Shown here piece after piece: positions 25,444 to 33,003 of a stretch of 64,000 bases of DNA. The notes under the pieces are model-generated. The model ran no database searches. It was given only the letters and a program-made list of their open reading frames with translations, and was not told where the DNA came from. The position numbers and the translations under genes were made by a program. This stretch comes from an uncultured Pelagibacteraceae bacterium (GTDB taxonomy: Bacteria; Pseudomonadota; Alphaproteobacteria; Pelagibacterales; Pelagibacteraceae): the NCBI GenBank assembly GCA_902627045.1, contig CACOHP010000003.1, forward strand, positions 41,001-105,000, read 5' to 3'. Each line of letters starts with the position of its first letter. Position 1 is the stretch's first letter.

Positions 25444-26880
25444 ATGGATAAAATTGTAATTTACGATACTGAAACAACTAATAGCACAATTTGGGGCTCA
25501 ATAATTGAGGTTGGTGCAGTCGTAGTTGATAAAAATTTAAAAGAAATTGGAAAACTAAATATTAGGGGCAGAATGCCTGAGGGAGAAGTGCCAAGTGCAA
25601 AGGCATTACTCGTTAATTCAACAAGTATTGATTTATTAACTAAAGGCAATTATTCACACTATGAATTTTTAGGTGCGGTGGAAAATTTTTTTTCAAAAGC
25701 TGGCCCTGCGATGTTTATGGGTTGGTCAAACTTAAATTTTGATAGAAGGATGTTTCATTTTAATTTCTTTAAAGGTAATAGATATCCTTATCTCACTCAC
25801 TCTTCACCAAATCAAGAACACGATGGTTTGCATATTGCAAGGGCAGCACAAACTTTAAACCCAGAAACCTTAAAAACAGAATTGACTGAAGCTGGGAACC
25901 CAAGTCTAGCCTTAGAAGCACTAGCTAGAATGCAAGGATTTGATACTTCCCAGCAACACACTGCTTTTCACGATGCTTATACTTCATTAAAAGTTCTTAG
26001 AATTATAAGAGATAAACATAAAGATAATTGGGATACTTTTCTAAAAACTTCAACAAAGACAAGAGTGGAGACATTACTTACAAATGACGGTATATATTCA
26101 ATCTTTGAAAATGTTAAGGGTAGAAATATGATGTACCTTGCTTGCACTTTACACCCAAAACATTGTTTTCATCCTTCATACGCATCATGGGGATATCTTT
26201 GGGATCTAAGAAGAGATCCCGAACCATTTTTAAATTTATCCGTTAATCAATTGAGAGATATTTTGAAAAAATTTAGTCCTAAAGCACTTAGGGTTCTAAA
26301 AACAAATAAAGCTCCAGTGGTTATGAGTAAAGAGTATGCCTTAAAACAAAAGCCTTATTCAGACTTCGATTTAGCAACAATTCAAAAAAGAGCTAAACTT
26401 GTTAGAGAAAATGAAAATTTCTGTAAAAATATTCAGATTATCCATAGAGAAGCAGCTGAAGAAAAAGCTCAGACCAAAACTCAGGAAGACTTATTACCAG
26501 AGGAAACTTTATACGAAAAATTTATTCCAAATAAAGATACTGCATTATTTAAGACATGGCATAGCTCTTCGTGGGAGGACAAGTTGAGACTACTAGATAA
26601 GTTTCAAGACAAGCGATGTAGTTGGTTCGGTCAAAAAATAATTTATCAAGAAGCACCACAAATCTTACCACCTGACTTATACAAAAATATTAAAAGTGAA
26701 ATTGCCAGAAGAATTTTAAGTAAAAACAAAGAAAAATGGCAAACAATTAATATGGCATATACTGAAATTGATTATTTAAGAGATCAAGCATCAAACAGAG
26801 ATGATGAGGTTGAATTAAAAAAATTGGATGAAATTAACCAATTTATAATGTCAATTGAAAAGAAGTATGAATTTACATAG
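25444..26880 (+). CDS. sbcB: Exodeoxyribonuclease I
   Basis: 3'-5' ssDNA exonuclease of the DEDDh class, 478 aa like E. coli ExoI (475). Motif I IYDTETTNS, motif II GWSNLNFDRRMF, motif III HTAFHDAYTS (His-x4-Asp). The ExoI-specific C-terminal part follows, with CTLHPKHCFHPSYASWGYLWDLR and a helical end. Acts in recombination and mismatch repair. Confidence 0.93.
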   Translation: MDKIVIYDTETTNSTIWGSIIEVGAVVVDKNLKEIGKLNIRGRMPEGEVPSAKALLVNSTSIDLLTKGNYSHYEFLGAVENFFSKAGPAMFMGWSNLNFDRRMFHFNFFKGNRYPYLTHSSPNQEHDGLHIARAAQTLNPETLKTELTEAGNPSLALEALARMQGFDTSQQHTAFHDAYTSLKVLRIIRDKHKDNWDTFLKTSTKTRVETLLTNDGIYSIFENVKGRNMMYLACTLHPKHCFHPSYASWGYLWDLRRDPEPFLNLSVNQLRDILKKFSPKALRVLKTNKAPVVMSKEYALKQKPYSDFDLATIQKRAKLVRENENFCKNIQIIHREAAEEKAQTKTQEDLLPEETLYEKFIPNKDTALFKTWHSSSWEDKLRLLDKFQDKRCSWFGQKIIYQEAPQILPPDLYKNIKSEIARRILSKNKEKWQTINMAYTEIDYLRDQASNRDDEVELKKLDEINQFIMSIEKKYEFT

Positions 26881-26914
26881 TTGACTTTATTTTTATTATT
26901 AATAAACACCTATT

Positions 26915-27232
26915 ATGCTTATAAATTTTAAAGATGAGGATTTTGAAAGTAAGATTAAAGGTGAGGATGTATCTGTAATTCAATTTTCAGCAGCTTGGTG
27001 CGGTCCTTGTAAAACATTGAAGCCAATAATGGATAAGTTAGCAGTTGAATATAAGGATAAAGCTGGTTTTTATTATGCTGATATTGAAGATGGAGGCATA
27101 AATACAGGAAGTGCTGCAGGAATAAGAGGTGTACCAACTGTTATAATTTATAAAAAAGGCGTAGAGGTTGATAGAAAAGTTGGTGGGGTTCCAGAGAGTA
27201 ATATTAAAGAATTTTTAGAAAAAAATATTTAG
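26915..27232 (+). CDS. trxA: Thioredoxin
   Basis: 105 residues, thioredoxin fold: FSAAWCGPCKTLKPIMDKL (redox CGPC), ADIEDGGINTGSAAGIRGVPTVIIYKKG (cis-Pro). Cytosolic, no signal peptide. Slightly unusual is the DGGINTG insert where the family normally has DVDENxxxA. Its stop overlaps the convergent folC stop by 4 bp. Confidence 0.92.
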   Translation: MLINFKDEDFESKIKGEDVSVIQFSAAWCGPCKTLKPIMDKLAVEYKDKAGFYYADIEDGGINTGSAAGIRGVPTVIIYKKGVEVDRKVGGVPESNIKEFLEKNI

Positions 27233-28497
27233 TTAATATTTAAAAATTCACCACTTAAATACAATGAACCAGTAATTAAAAGCAAATCGTTCTCTTTTAA
27301 GTTAATTGATTGAATGGCTTTTTGAATACTCTCCTTATAAATAACATTAGGTATATCCTTAAATTTTTCTTTTAATTCTTTTCCACTTATCGCATTAGGT
27401 TGATTTGGTATATCAACTGTTATTAAAGATGAAATATTTTTAAAATAACTTATATATTCTTCGTGATTTTTATTAGCCATCATCCCTATAATAACATGTT
27501 TGTTACAATCTAAAGTTTGAAGATATTCATTAAGAACTTTTGCTCCGCCAGGATTATGTGAAGAGTCAAGAATCAGTCTATTATTTTTTACTAAGTTCTT
27601 AAGTTTACCAGATTTAATTTCTTCAAGTCTAGCAATATTGGATGCTTTTTGAACTCCATTTATTATGTGTTGGTCCTTAATTTTTATATCCTCTAAAATT
27701 CTTAATGTTGCAATTGCTGTAGCAGCATTCTGAATTTGAAATTGTCCATTTAAGTTGGGTTTTGGAATTTTTAAACCACCATATTTATCCTCATAATAAA
27801 AGAAATTGTTTTCCTTTAAAACAAAATTGTAATTTTCATTAAAAAAGTATTTATTCGCACTATTATCAGATATATTTTTTTTAATACATTCTACAATTTC
27901 ATTAGAATTTTGTTTAGCAACTACTATATTTGAATTTAGTAAAGAGGAGGTTTTTTCAAAAATTATTCTTTCAATAGTTCTGTCATTTTCTGGCAGCCAG
28001 TCTAAATGATCTTCACTACAAGAGGTAACTATATTACAAAGATTTTTTTTTAAAATATTTACAGCATCTCCTCTTCCAAATAGGCCAAATTCTGCAATCA
28101 CGAGATTTTCTTTATACTTTTTGCATCCATAAAAAAATGCAGCTGTGAGGGCCTCGAAATATGTTAAAGGTTGATGATTATTAACTTCTTCAATTTTAGA
28201 TAATAAATCTGAAAGATTTTCGTCACTGATCATTTCATCATTATAAACAAATCTCTCGTTAATACTCTTTACATGAGGAGATGTGTATATATTACATTTA
28301 ATATTTGCTTCTCTAAGTATAGATCTTAAAAAAGAAATTGTACTCCCTTTCCCATTAGTACCACAGACTTGTATACATTTTATTTCATCCTGTGGATTTC
28401 CTAATTTTTCACAAAGATTTTTTATACGATCTAGGCTAAGATCAATTTCTTTAGGATGCAGCTTTTGTAAGCGATTGACTATCTTCTGAAGTTTCAT
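27229..28497 (-). CDS. folC: Bifunctional dihydrofolate/folylpolyglutamate synthase
   Basis: Mur-ligase-type enzyme adding Glu to dihydropteroate or folates. Nucleotide loop VCGTNGKGSTISFL, YTSPHVKSINERF, FEALTAAFFYGC, ILDSSHNPGGAKVL. 422 aa is normal. The start, matching the conserved LQKLHPKEIDLSLDRIK region, lies 47 nt inside accD; the pair accD-folC is standard in proteobacteria. Confidence 0.95.
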   Translation of the reverse strand: MKLQKIVNRLQKLHPKEIDLSLDRIKNLCEKLGNPQDEIKCIQVCGTNGKGSTISFLRSILREANIKCNIYTSPHVKSINERFVYNDEMISDENLSDLLSKIEEVNNHQPLTYFEALTAAFFYGCKKYKENLVIAEFGLFGRGDAVNILKKNLCNIVTSCSEDHLDWLPENDRTIERIIFEKTSSLLNSNIVVAKQNSNEIVECIKKNISDNSANKYFFNENYNFVLKENNFFYYEDKYGGLKIPKPNLNGQFQIQNAATAIATLRILEDIKIKDQHIINGVQKASNIARLEEIKSGKLKNLVKNNRLILDSSHNPGGAKVLNEYLQTLDCNKHVIIGMMANKNHEEYISYFKNISSLITVDIPNQPNAISGKELKEKFKDIPNVIYKESIQKAIQSINLKENDLLLITGSLYLSGEFLNIN

Positions 28498-29386
28498 TTT
28501 CTCCAGAATTTATAGCAGAATTTTTCTTTAACAATATTGATAATAAAGTTCCAATTTTTTCAGAAAGATCTTTTCTATCAACAATCAAGTCTACAAACCC
28601 AGTTTTTTCAACATATTCACTTTTTTGAAAACCTTCAGGTAATTCTTCTTTAACTGTTCCCTGAATTACTCTTGCGCCAGCAAATGCAATTAAAGCACCA
28701 GGTTCTGCTATATGAATATCACCTAGCATAGCGTACGATGCAGTAATACCACCTGCTGTTGGATCAGTAATACAAACAATGTATGGAAGATTGTTTTTTT
28801 TTAATTCATTTATCGCTAAAGTTGTTCTAGTCATTTGGGATAAAGAAATTAAACTTTCCATCATTCTCATTCCTCCACCAGCACTAACACACAAAAAAGG
28901 AGTTTTATTTTCAATTGCATACTGAATACCATATAAAAATGCTTCGCCTTCAGCAGCAGCCATCGATGCTCCTAAAAAATCAAAATCAGATGCAACAGCT
29001 GTAATTTTGATATCATTGATTGTTCCACAAACAACCATCATTCCACAATCCATGCCAGTTTTTTTTCTGGCACTCTTTAACCTATCTTTGTAAGATTTTG
29101 AGTCAGTCCAGTTCAGTGGATCATCTTTAGGAATTGGAGTTTTAAAAATTTCGTAACTCTTTTCACCAAAAAGAATATCAAACCTTTGTTTCGGTGTAAT
29201 TCTATGATGTTTATTACATTCAGGTTCGGGACATACCCATAAGTTTTTCTTAAGATCTTTTTTTAAGATAGGGCCTTTACAACATGACGTCCAGTCACTA
29301 TTAGCTATGTCTTCCTTTGTAGCTCTTTTGTGAAGAGCGGACTTGATCTTTTCACCAGCTTTAATTATTTTTGTAATCCAATTCAT
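28451..29386 (-). CDS. accD: Acetyl-CoA carboxylase carboxyltransferase subunit beta
   Basis: Carboxyltransferase half of acetyl-CoA carboxylase; partner of AccA at 50.8 kb. Core crotonase-like motifs: KTGMDCGMMVVCGTINDIKI, FDFLGASMAAAEGEAF, SAGGGMRMMES, ITDPTAGGITASYAMLGDI. The N-terminal zinc ribbon is irregular: SCCKGPI (adjacent Cys) and CPEPECNKHH rather than two CxxC pairs, so the zinc site may be altered. 311 aa. Overlaps trpA by 4 nt and folC by 47 nt. Confidence 0.95.
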   Translation of the reverse strand: MNWITKIIKAGEKIKSALHKRATKEDIANSDWTSCCKGPILKKDLKKNLWVCPEPECNKHHRITPKQRFDILFGEKSYEIFKTPIPKDDPLNWTDSKSYKDRLKSARKKTGMDCGMMVVCGTINDIKITAVASDFDFLGASMAAAEGEAFLYGIQYAIENKTPFLCVSAGGGMRMMESLISLSQMTRTTLAINELKKNNLPYIVCITDPTAGGITASYAMLGDIHIAEPGALIAFAGARVIQGTVKEELPEGFQKSEYVEKTGFVDLIVDRKDLSEKIGTLLSILLKKNSAINSGENETSEDSQSLTKAAS

Positions 29387-30183
29387 AAAATTTTATATTT
29401 AAGCTTTTTCACTAAATTAGCAACATTTGTGACAGGATTTTGTCTTTTTTGAATTGAAATAGAAATTACCTTACAAATTGCGCTTCCTACCACCAATCCA
29501 TCAGCTTTTTTCAAGGATTTTATTGATTTTTCTGTAATCCCAAAACCTATCACAACATTTTTTTTTGGATTTATTTTCTTAATTTTAAAGTAATTTGTCA
29601 TAATCTTTTTAGGAGATACATTTAATTTACCTCCTGTAGTAGATAGCATTGATATGAAATAGTTCATAGCATGAGAATCTTTAATTATTTTATTTAGTCT
29701 TTCTTTTGAAGTGGTAGGTGATAAAAGTTGGATAAAATAAATGGATTTTTTTATACATTTTTTTGTAAAAGATTTATTTTCCGGCCAAGGCAAATCGACA
29801 ACTATTAAGCCATTAACTCCAACTTTTTTACATTTTTCTAAAAATTTTTTTTCTCCATACTGAAATATCATATTATAGTAACCCATTAAAATAATGGGTT
29901 TTGAATTTTTATCTTTCTTATATTTTTTTACTATCCAAAAAATATCCTCTATTTTAATTCCATTTTTTATGGCCCTGTATGCACTAGTTTGTATTTGGCT
30001 TCCATCTGCAACTGGTGTGTTATGTGGAACTCCTAACTCTAAAATATCTGCATATTTTGATATAGCATTTAGTATTACCAAAGATTGTTTTTTTGAACTA
30101 TCACCTGCCACAGTATACGTTAGAAGAGCCGGTCTATTTTCTTTTTTAGCTTTTTTAAATGCAAGATCAATTGGGTTAAGCAT
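29383..30183 (-). CDS. trpA: Tryptophan synthase alpha chain
   Basis: Cleaves indole-3-glycerol phosphate and channels indole to TrpB. Catalytic Glu and Asp are retained in ILELGVPHNTPVADG, and IGFGITEKS and VVGSAIC (phosphate site) are present. Residues around them differ from the usual forms: PHNTP for PFSDP/PFTDP and LSTTGGK for the loop TGVTG. I start at MLNPIDLAFKKAKKENRP (30183), overlapping trpB by 8 nt; the track form is 4 residues longer. Confidence 0.92.
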   Translation of the reverse strand: MLNPIDLAFKKAKKENRPALLTYTVAGDSSKKQSLVILNAISKYADILELGVPHNTPVADGSQIQTSAYRAIKNGIKIEDIFWIVKKYKKDKNSKPIILMGYYNMIFQYGEKKFLEKCKKVGVNGLIVVDLPWPENKSFTKKCIKKSIYFIQLLSPTTSKERLNKIIKDSHAMNYFISMLSTTGGKLNVSPKKIMTNYFKIKKINPKKNVVIGFGITEKSIKSLKKADGLVVGSAICKVISISIQKRQNPVTNVANLVKKLKYKIL

Positions 30184-31411
30184 ATTTTCTTCCAAGTCTG
30201 TTCCTCAAAATTTTTTTATCTTTATAAGCGTCACCACAACTATTAACTACAACGATTGTACTCTTGCTCATTTTCTTTGCCTCTCTTATTGCAACAGAAA
30301 AGGCATGACTTGGTTCTAAAGATGGCCTTAGTTTTTCATATTTAGTTACAAGCTTATAAGCTTTTAATGCTTCTTCATCGCTGGCAGCTGTATATCTTGC
30401 TCTTTTAGCGTCCTTAAGAAAACAATGGAGTGGGGAAATTCCTGGGTAGTCAAGTCCTGCAGAAATAGACTCTGTCTCTTCTATTTGCCCATCTGAATCC
30501 TGATTAACGTATTGAGCTGCCCCATGTAAAATTCCAATTTTTGAACCGTAAGTAAGAGGTGCGGCGTGCTTCTTACTTTTTGCAGGTCCACCAGCCTCAA
30601 CTCCGATAAATTCACATTGTTTTTTGTCATAATCCATAAATTCATTCCAAAAACCAAAACTTGAACTACCCCCCCCAACACAATTATAAAGTTTAAGTTT
30701 TTTTGGAATAGAACCAAATTCTTCGATTAATTGGACTTTTAACTCCCTTGATATTTGACTTGTGCTCCATCCACAGATACGAACAAAAACAGCTGGACCT
30801 ACAGTACTTCCAACACACATTGCCGTAGTGTCACAATTTGCAACCCAAAAACGCATACACTCAGAAACAGCATCAACTAAAGTTTGACTTCCTGAATAAA
30901 CAGGTATGACTTCAGCGCCATTTTTTTTCATAGCTCTTACATTTGGTTGTTGTCTTTCAATATCTTTTGCTCCCATAAAAATTTTACATTTTAGGCCAAA
31001 TTTTTTTGCTGCCATACTTAACATTTTACCTGCATATCCAGCGCCAGTGTCTCCACATATAATTTTCTTACCCGAGCGTTTTGCGAGCAAACAATGAACT
31101 GTAGCATTGTATATTTTATGTGCACCACCGTTTGCATCGGACACAACCTTGGACCATATTTGTGCACCTCCCACATGTTTTGTTAAGTTTTCTAATTTTA
31201 TGAAACGAGTTGGGGTTCCGATCCAATTCTTAAAATATTTATCTCTTTCAGCAATAAATTTTTTATCTTTTTTTAGTTTATTAAATAAAATTTCTAGATC
31301 TTCTATAGGCTTTTTTAAAGTCTCAGGAACAAAGTTACCTCCAAATTTACCTCCCCAAAAACCAAGTTTATTTCCCTGATCAATTACTGGTATACCTTTT
31401 TTTAGTTTCAT
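30176..31411 (-). CDS. trpB: Tryptophan synthase beta chain, divergent active site
   Basis: 411 residues, PLP enzyme joining indole and serine. Overall alignment to Salmonella TrpB is good: NGGAHK (PLP Lys99), MGAKDIERQQPNV, CVGGGSSSFGF (phosphate loop), DGQIEETESISAGLDYPGISPLH and LEPSHA (Glu350 equivalent). However, several near-invariant positions differ: GDTGAGYAG replaces AETGAGQHG (catalytic Glu109 to Asp121), NSCGDAYKD replaces NLSGRGDKD (Ser377 to Cys392), KREDL is SKVVSD and GPHPYPTIVR is GPAVFVRICG. The frame is intact between trpF and trpA, so it is expressed; whether chemistry is standard is open. Confidence 0.9.
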   Translation of the reverse strand: MKLKKGIPVIDQGNKLGFWGGKFGGNFVPETLKKPIEDLEILFNKLKKDKKFIAERDKYFKNWIGTPTRFIKLENLTKHVGGAQIWSKVVSDANGGAHKIYNATVHCLLAKRSGKKIICGDTGAGYAGKMLSMAAKKFGLKCKIFMGAKDIERQQPNVRAMKKNGAEVIPVYSGSQTLVDAVSECMRFWVANCDTTAMCVGSTVGPAVFVRICGWSTSQISRELKVQLIEEFGSIPKKLKLYNCVGGGSSSFGFWNEFMDYDKKQCEFIGVEAGGPAKSKKHAAPLTYGSKIGILHGAAQYVNQDSDGQIEETESISAGLDYPGISPLHCFLKDAKRARYTAASDEEALKAYKLVTKYEKLRPSLEPSHAFSVAIREAKKMSKSTIVVVNSCGDAYKDKKILRNRLGRKYA

Positions 31412-32025
31412 ATTTTTGAAGACAAATTTAACAATTTATCAATTCTATTAATATCTTTTTTTCCATTCTCGTCCTCAAGAGCTCCGCTAAGATCAATTAT
31501 AAATTCTTTGTTTTTAAAGCTAGGAATATCATCTATTTGAATATTTCCCGCAATCATTTTATTCAATTTTTTAGATACTCCATTTAGTAGATTGTGATCA
31601 AAACTTTCTGACTTATGGTACCCTTTCGAGTCAAATAGAATTATATCTGATATATCGGAGTAATCTTTATATTTGATAACATCATTTTTATTAGAAACAG
31701 TGATTGCAGAAATTATTTTAATCTTATATTTGAATTTTATTTCCTTTGTTCTAACAGGATCTACGTCGTAAAGTTGATAATAATCAAAATTTAAACTTTT
31801 TATTTTTTCTAAAATTTCATCAGTAGGTTTTACAAGTACAGAGGTAAAGTTCACTTGCTTTCTCTCTACATTAATCAATTTTTTTAATTTTTCATATTCA
31901 ATAAATCTTCTACTTTTTTTATAATTAGTGATAAAGCCGATGAATTTTGGTGGGTATGGATGATTCAAGATAAAATTTAATGTCTTAGGATCTGACACTC
32001 CACAAATTTTTAGGCCTTTGATCAT
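31408..32025 (-). CDS. trpF: Phosphoribosylanthranilate isomerase
   Basis: Beta/alpha-barrel isomerase of tryptophan synthesis; 205 aa. The catalytic Cys is in LKICGVSD and the catalytic Asp in IILFDSKG; KFIGFITNYKKSRRF matches the IGF..SPR segment. Other signatures are degenerate: QLYD for QLHG, MIAGNI for LAGGL, IDLSGALED for VDVSSGVE. Overlaps trpB by 4 nt and pyrF by 4 nt, in the pyrF-trpF-trpB-trpA order. Confidence 0.87.
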   Translation of the reverse strand: MIKGLKICGVSDPKTLNFILNHPYPPKFIGFITNYKKSRRFIEYEKLKKLINVERKQVNFTSVLVKPTDEILEKIKSLNFDYYQLYDVDPVRTKEIKFKYKIKIISAITVSNKNDVIKYKDYSDISDIILFDSKGYHKSESFDHNLLNGVSKKLNKMIAGNIQIDDIPSFKNKEFIIDLSGALEDENGKKDINRIDKLLNLSSKI

Positions 32026-32696
32026 TGATTTAAGTGATCAATTAATATTTGTGTATTTTTTTTAATATTACCTTTGGTTAAATCTCTACCTATTACAAGC
32101 CAATCAGCTCCATTTTTGTATGCCTCTCTAGGTGTCAACACTCTTTTTTGATCATTCGTTTTTTTGGTAAATCTAATCCCTGGAGTTATTATTTCTCTTT
32201 CAAATATTTTTTTTACTAGTTTTACCTCTTGTGCGCTACAAACAATACCATCCAATTTTGCTTTGCTTGCTAACTTTGCTTGATGGAGCACTAATTTTTT
32301 TACTTTTCTATTAAACCCAATCTCTTTTAATGCTTTATTATCTAACGAAGTAAGAATTGAGACACCTATTAACTTTATTTTACCTGAAACTTTTTTTGCG
32401 GCTTTAAGAGCTTCTAAGCCTGAGCTAATATGTATTGTTACATAATTAACTTTTAAATCTTTTAAAGCTTTAATGGTTGACTTACAAGTATTGGGAATAT
32501 CATGAAGTTTTAAATCTGCAAAAGTTATCTTATTTTTTAATTTGGATAAAAAAATTCTACCGTTTTTGGAGTTTAAGAACTCTAAACCTAATTTATATCC
32601 AATTTTTAATTTACTATTTTGAGTATCCTTAATAATTTTTTTAATTTTTGATATTTTTGATGTATCGCAGGCAACAAATATTTTACTCTTTTTCAT
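32022..32696 (-). CDS. pyrF: Orotidine 5'-phosphate decarboxylase
   Basis: Final step of UMP synthesis. Catalytic FADLKLHDIPNT (Asp-x-Lys-x-x-Asp), GYKLGLEFL and TPGIRF, with GADWLVIGRDLT at the phosphate site. 224 aa, typical. Overlaps ihfB by 14 nt. Confidence 0.95.
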   Translation of the reverse strand: MKKSKIFVACDTSKISKIKKIIKDTQNSKLKIGYKLGLEFLNSKNGRIFLSKLKNKITFADLKLHDIPNTCKSTIKALKDLKVNYVTIHISSGLEALKAAKKVSGKIKLIGVSILTSLDNKALKEIGFNRKVKKLVLHQAKLASKAKLDGIVCSAQEVKLVKKIFEREIITPGIRFTKKTNDQKRVLTPREAYKNGADWLVIGRDLTKGNIKKNTQILIDHLNQ

Positions 32697-32976
32697 TGTT
32701 AATCTTTTTAAACATTTCTTTACTCATTTTCCAATAAATTACCTTTTTGGCTGGAACTGCAACTTTATCACCTGTTTTAGGGTTTCTTCTTATAGATGAT
32801 TTTTGATTTCGGGCACTTAAAGATCCCCACCCTCTAATTTCCACTCTTTCCTCTCTTTTAAGAGCTTTTTTTAACTCAGTTAATATTATATTTGTAACTT
32901 TCTCTATGTCTTTTTTTTGAAAATTTGGAAAGCTTTTAGAAATTTGTTTTAAAAGTTTTGACTTTACAACACCCAA
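32683..32976 (-). CDS. ihfB: Integration host factor beta subunit / HU-family DNA-bending protein
   Basis: 97 residues with the HU/IHF arm EIRGWGSLSARNQKSSIRRNPKTGDKVAVPAKKVIYWKMSKEM. Position directly after rpsA is the classic place of ihfB. The start is TTG (no ATG fits the conserved N-terminus SKLLKQISKSFP). Bends DNA as a nucleoid protein. Confidence 0.92.
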   Translation of the reverse strand: MGVVKSKLLKQISKSFPNFQKKDIEKVTNIILTELKKALKREERVEIRGWGSLSARNQKSSIRRNPKTGDKVAVPAKKVIYWKMSKEMFKKINNEKE

Positions 32977-33003
32977 TTTAACACTTCTTCTTTTTTATAT
33001 TTC

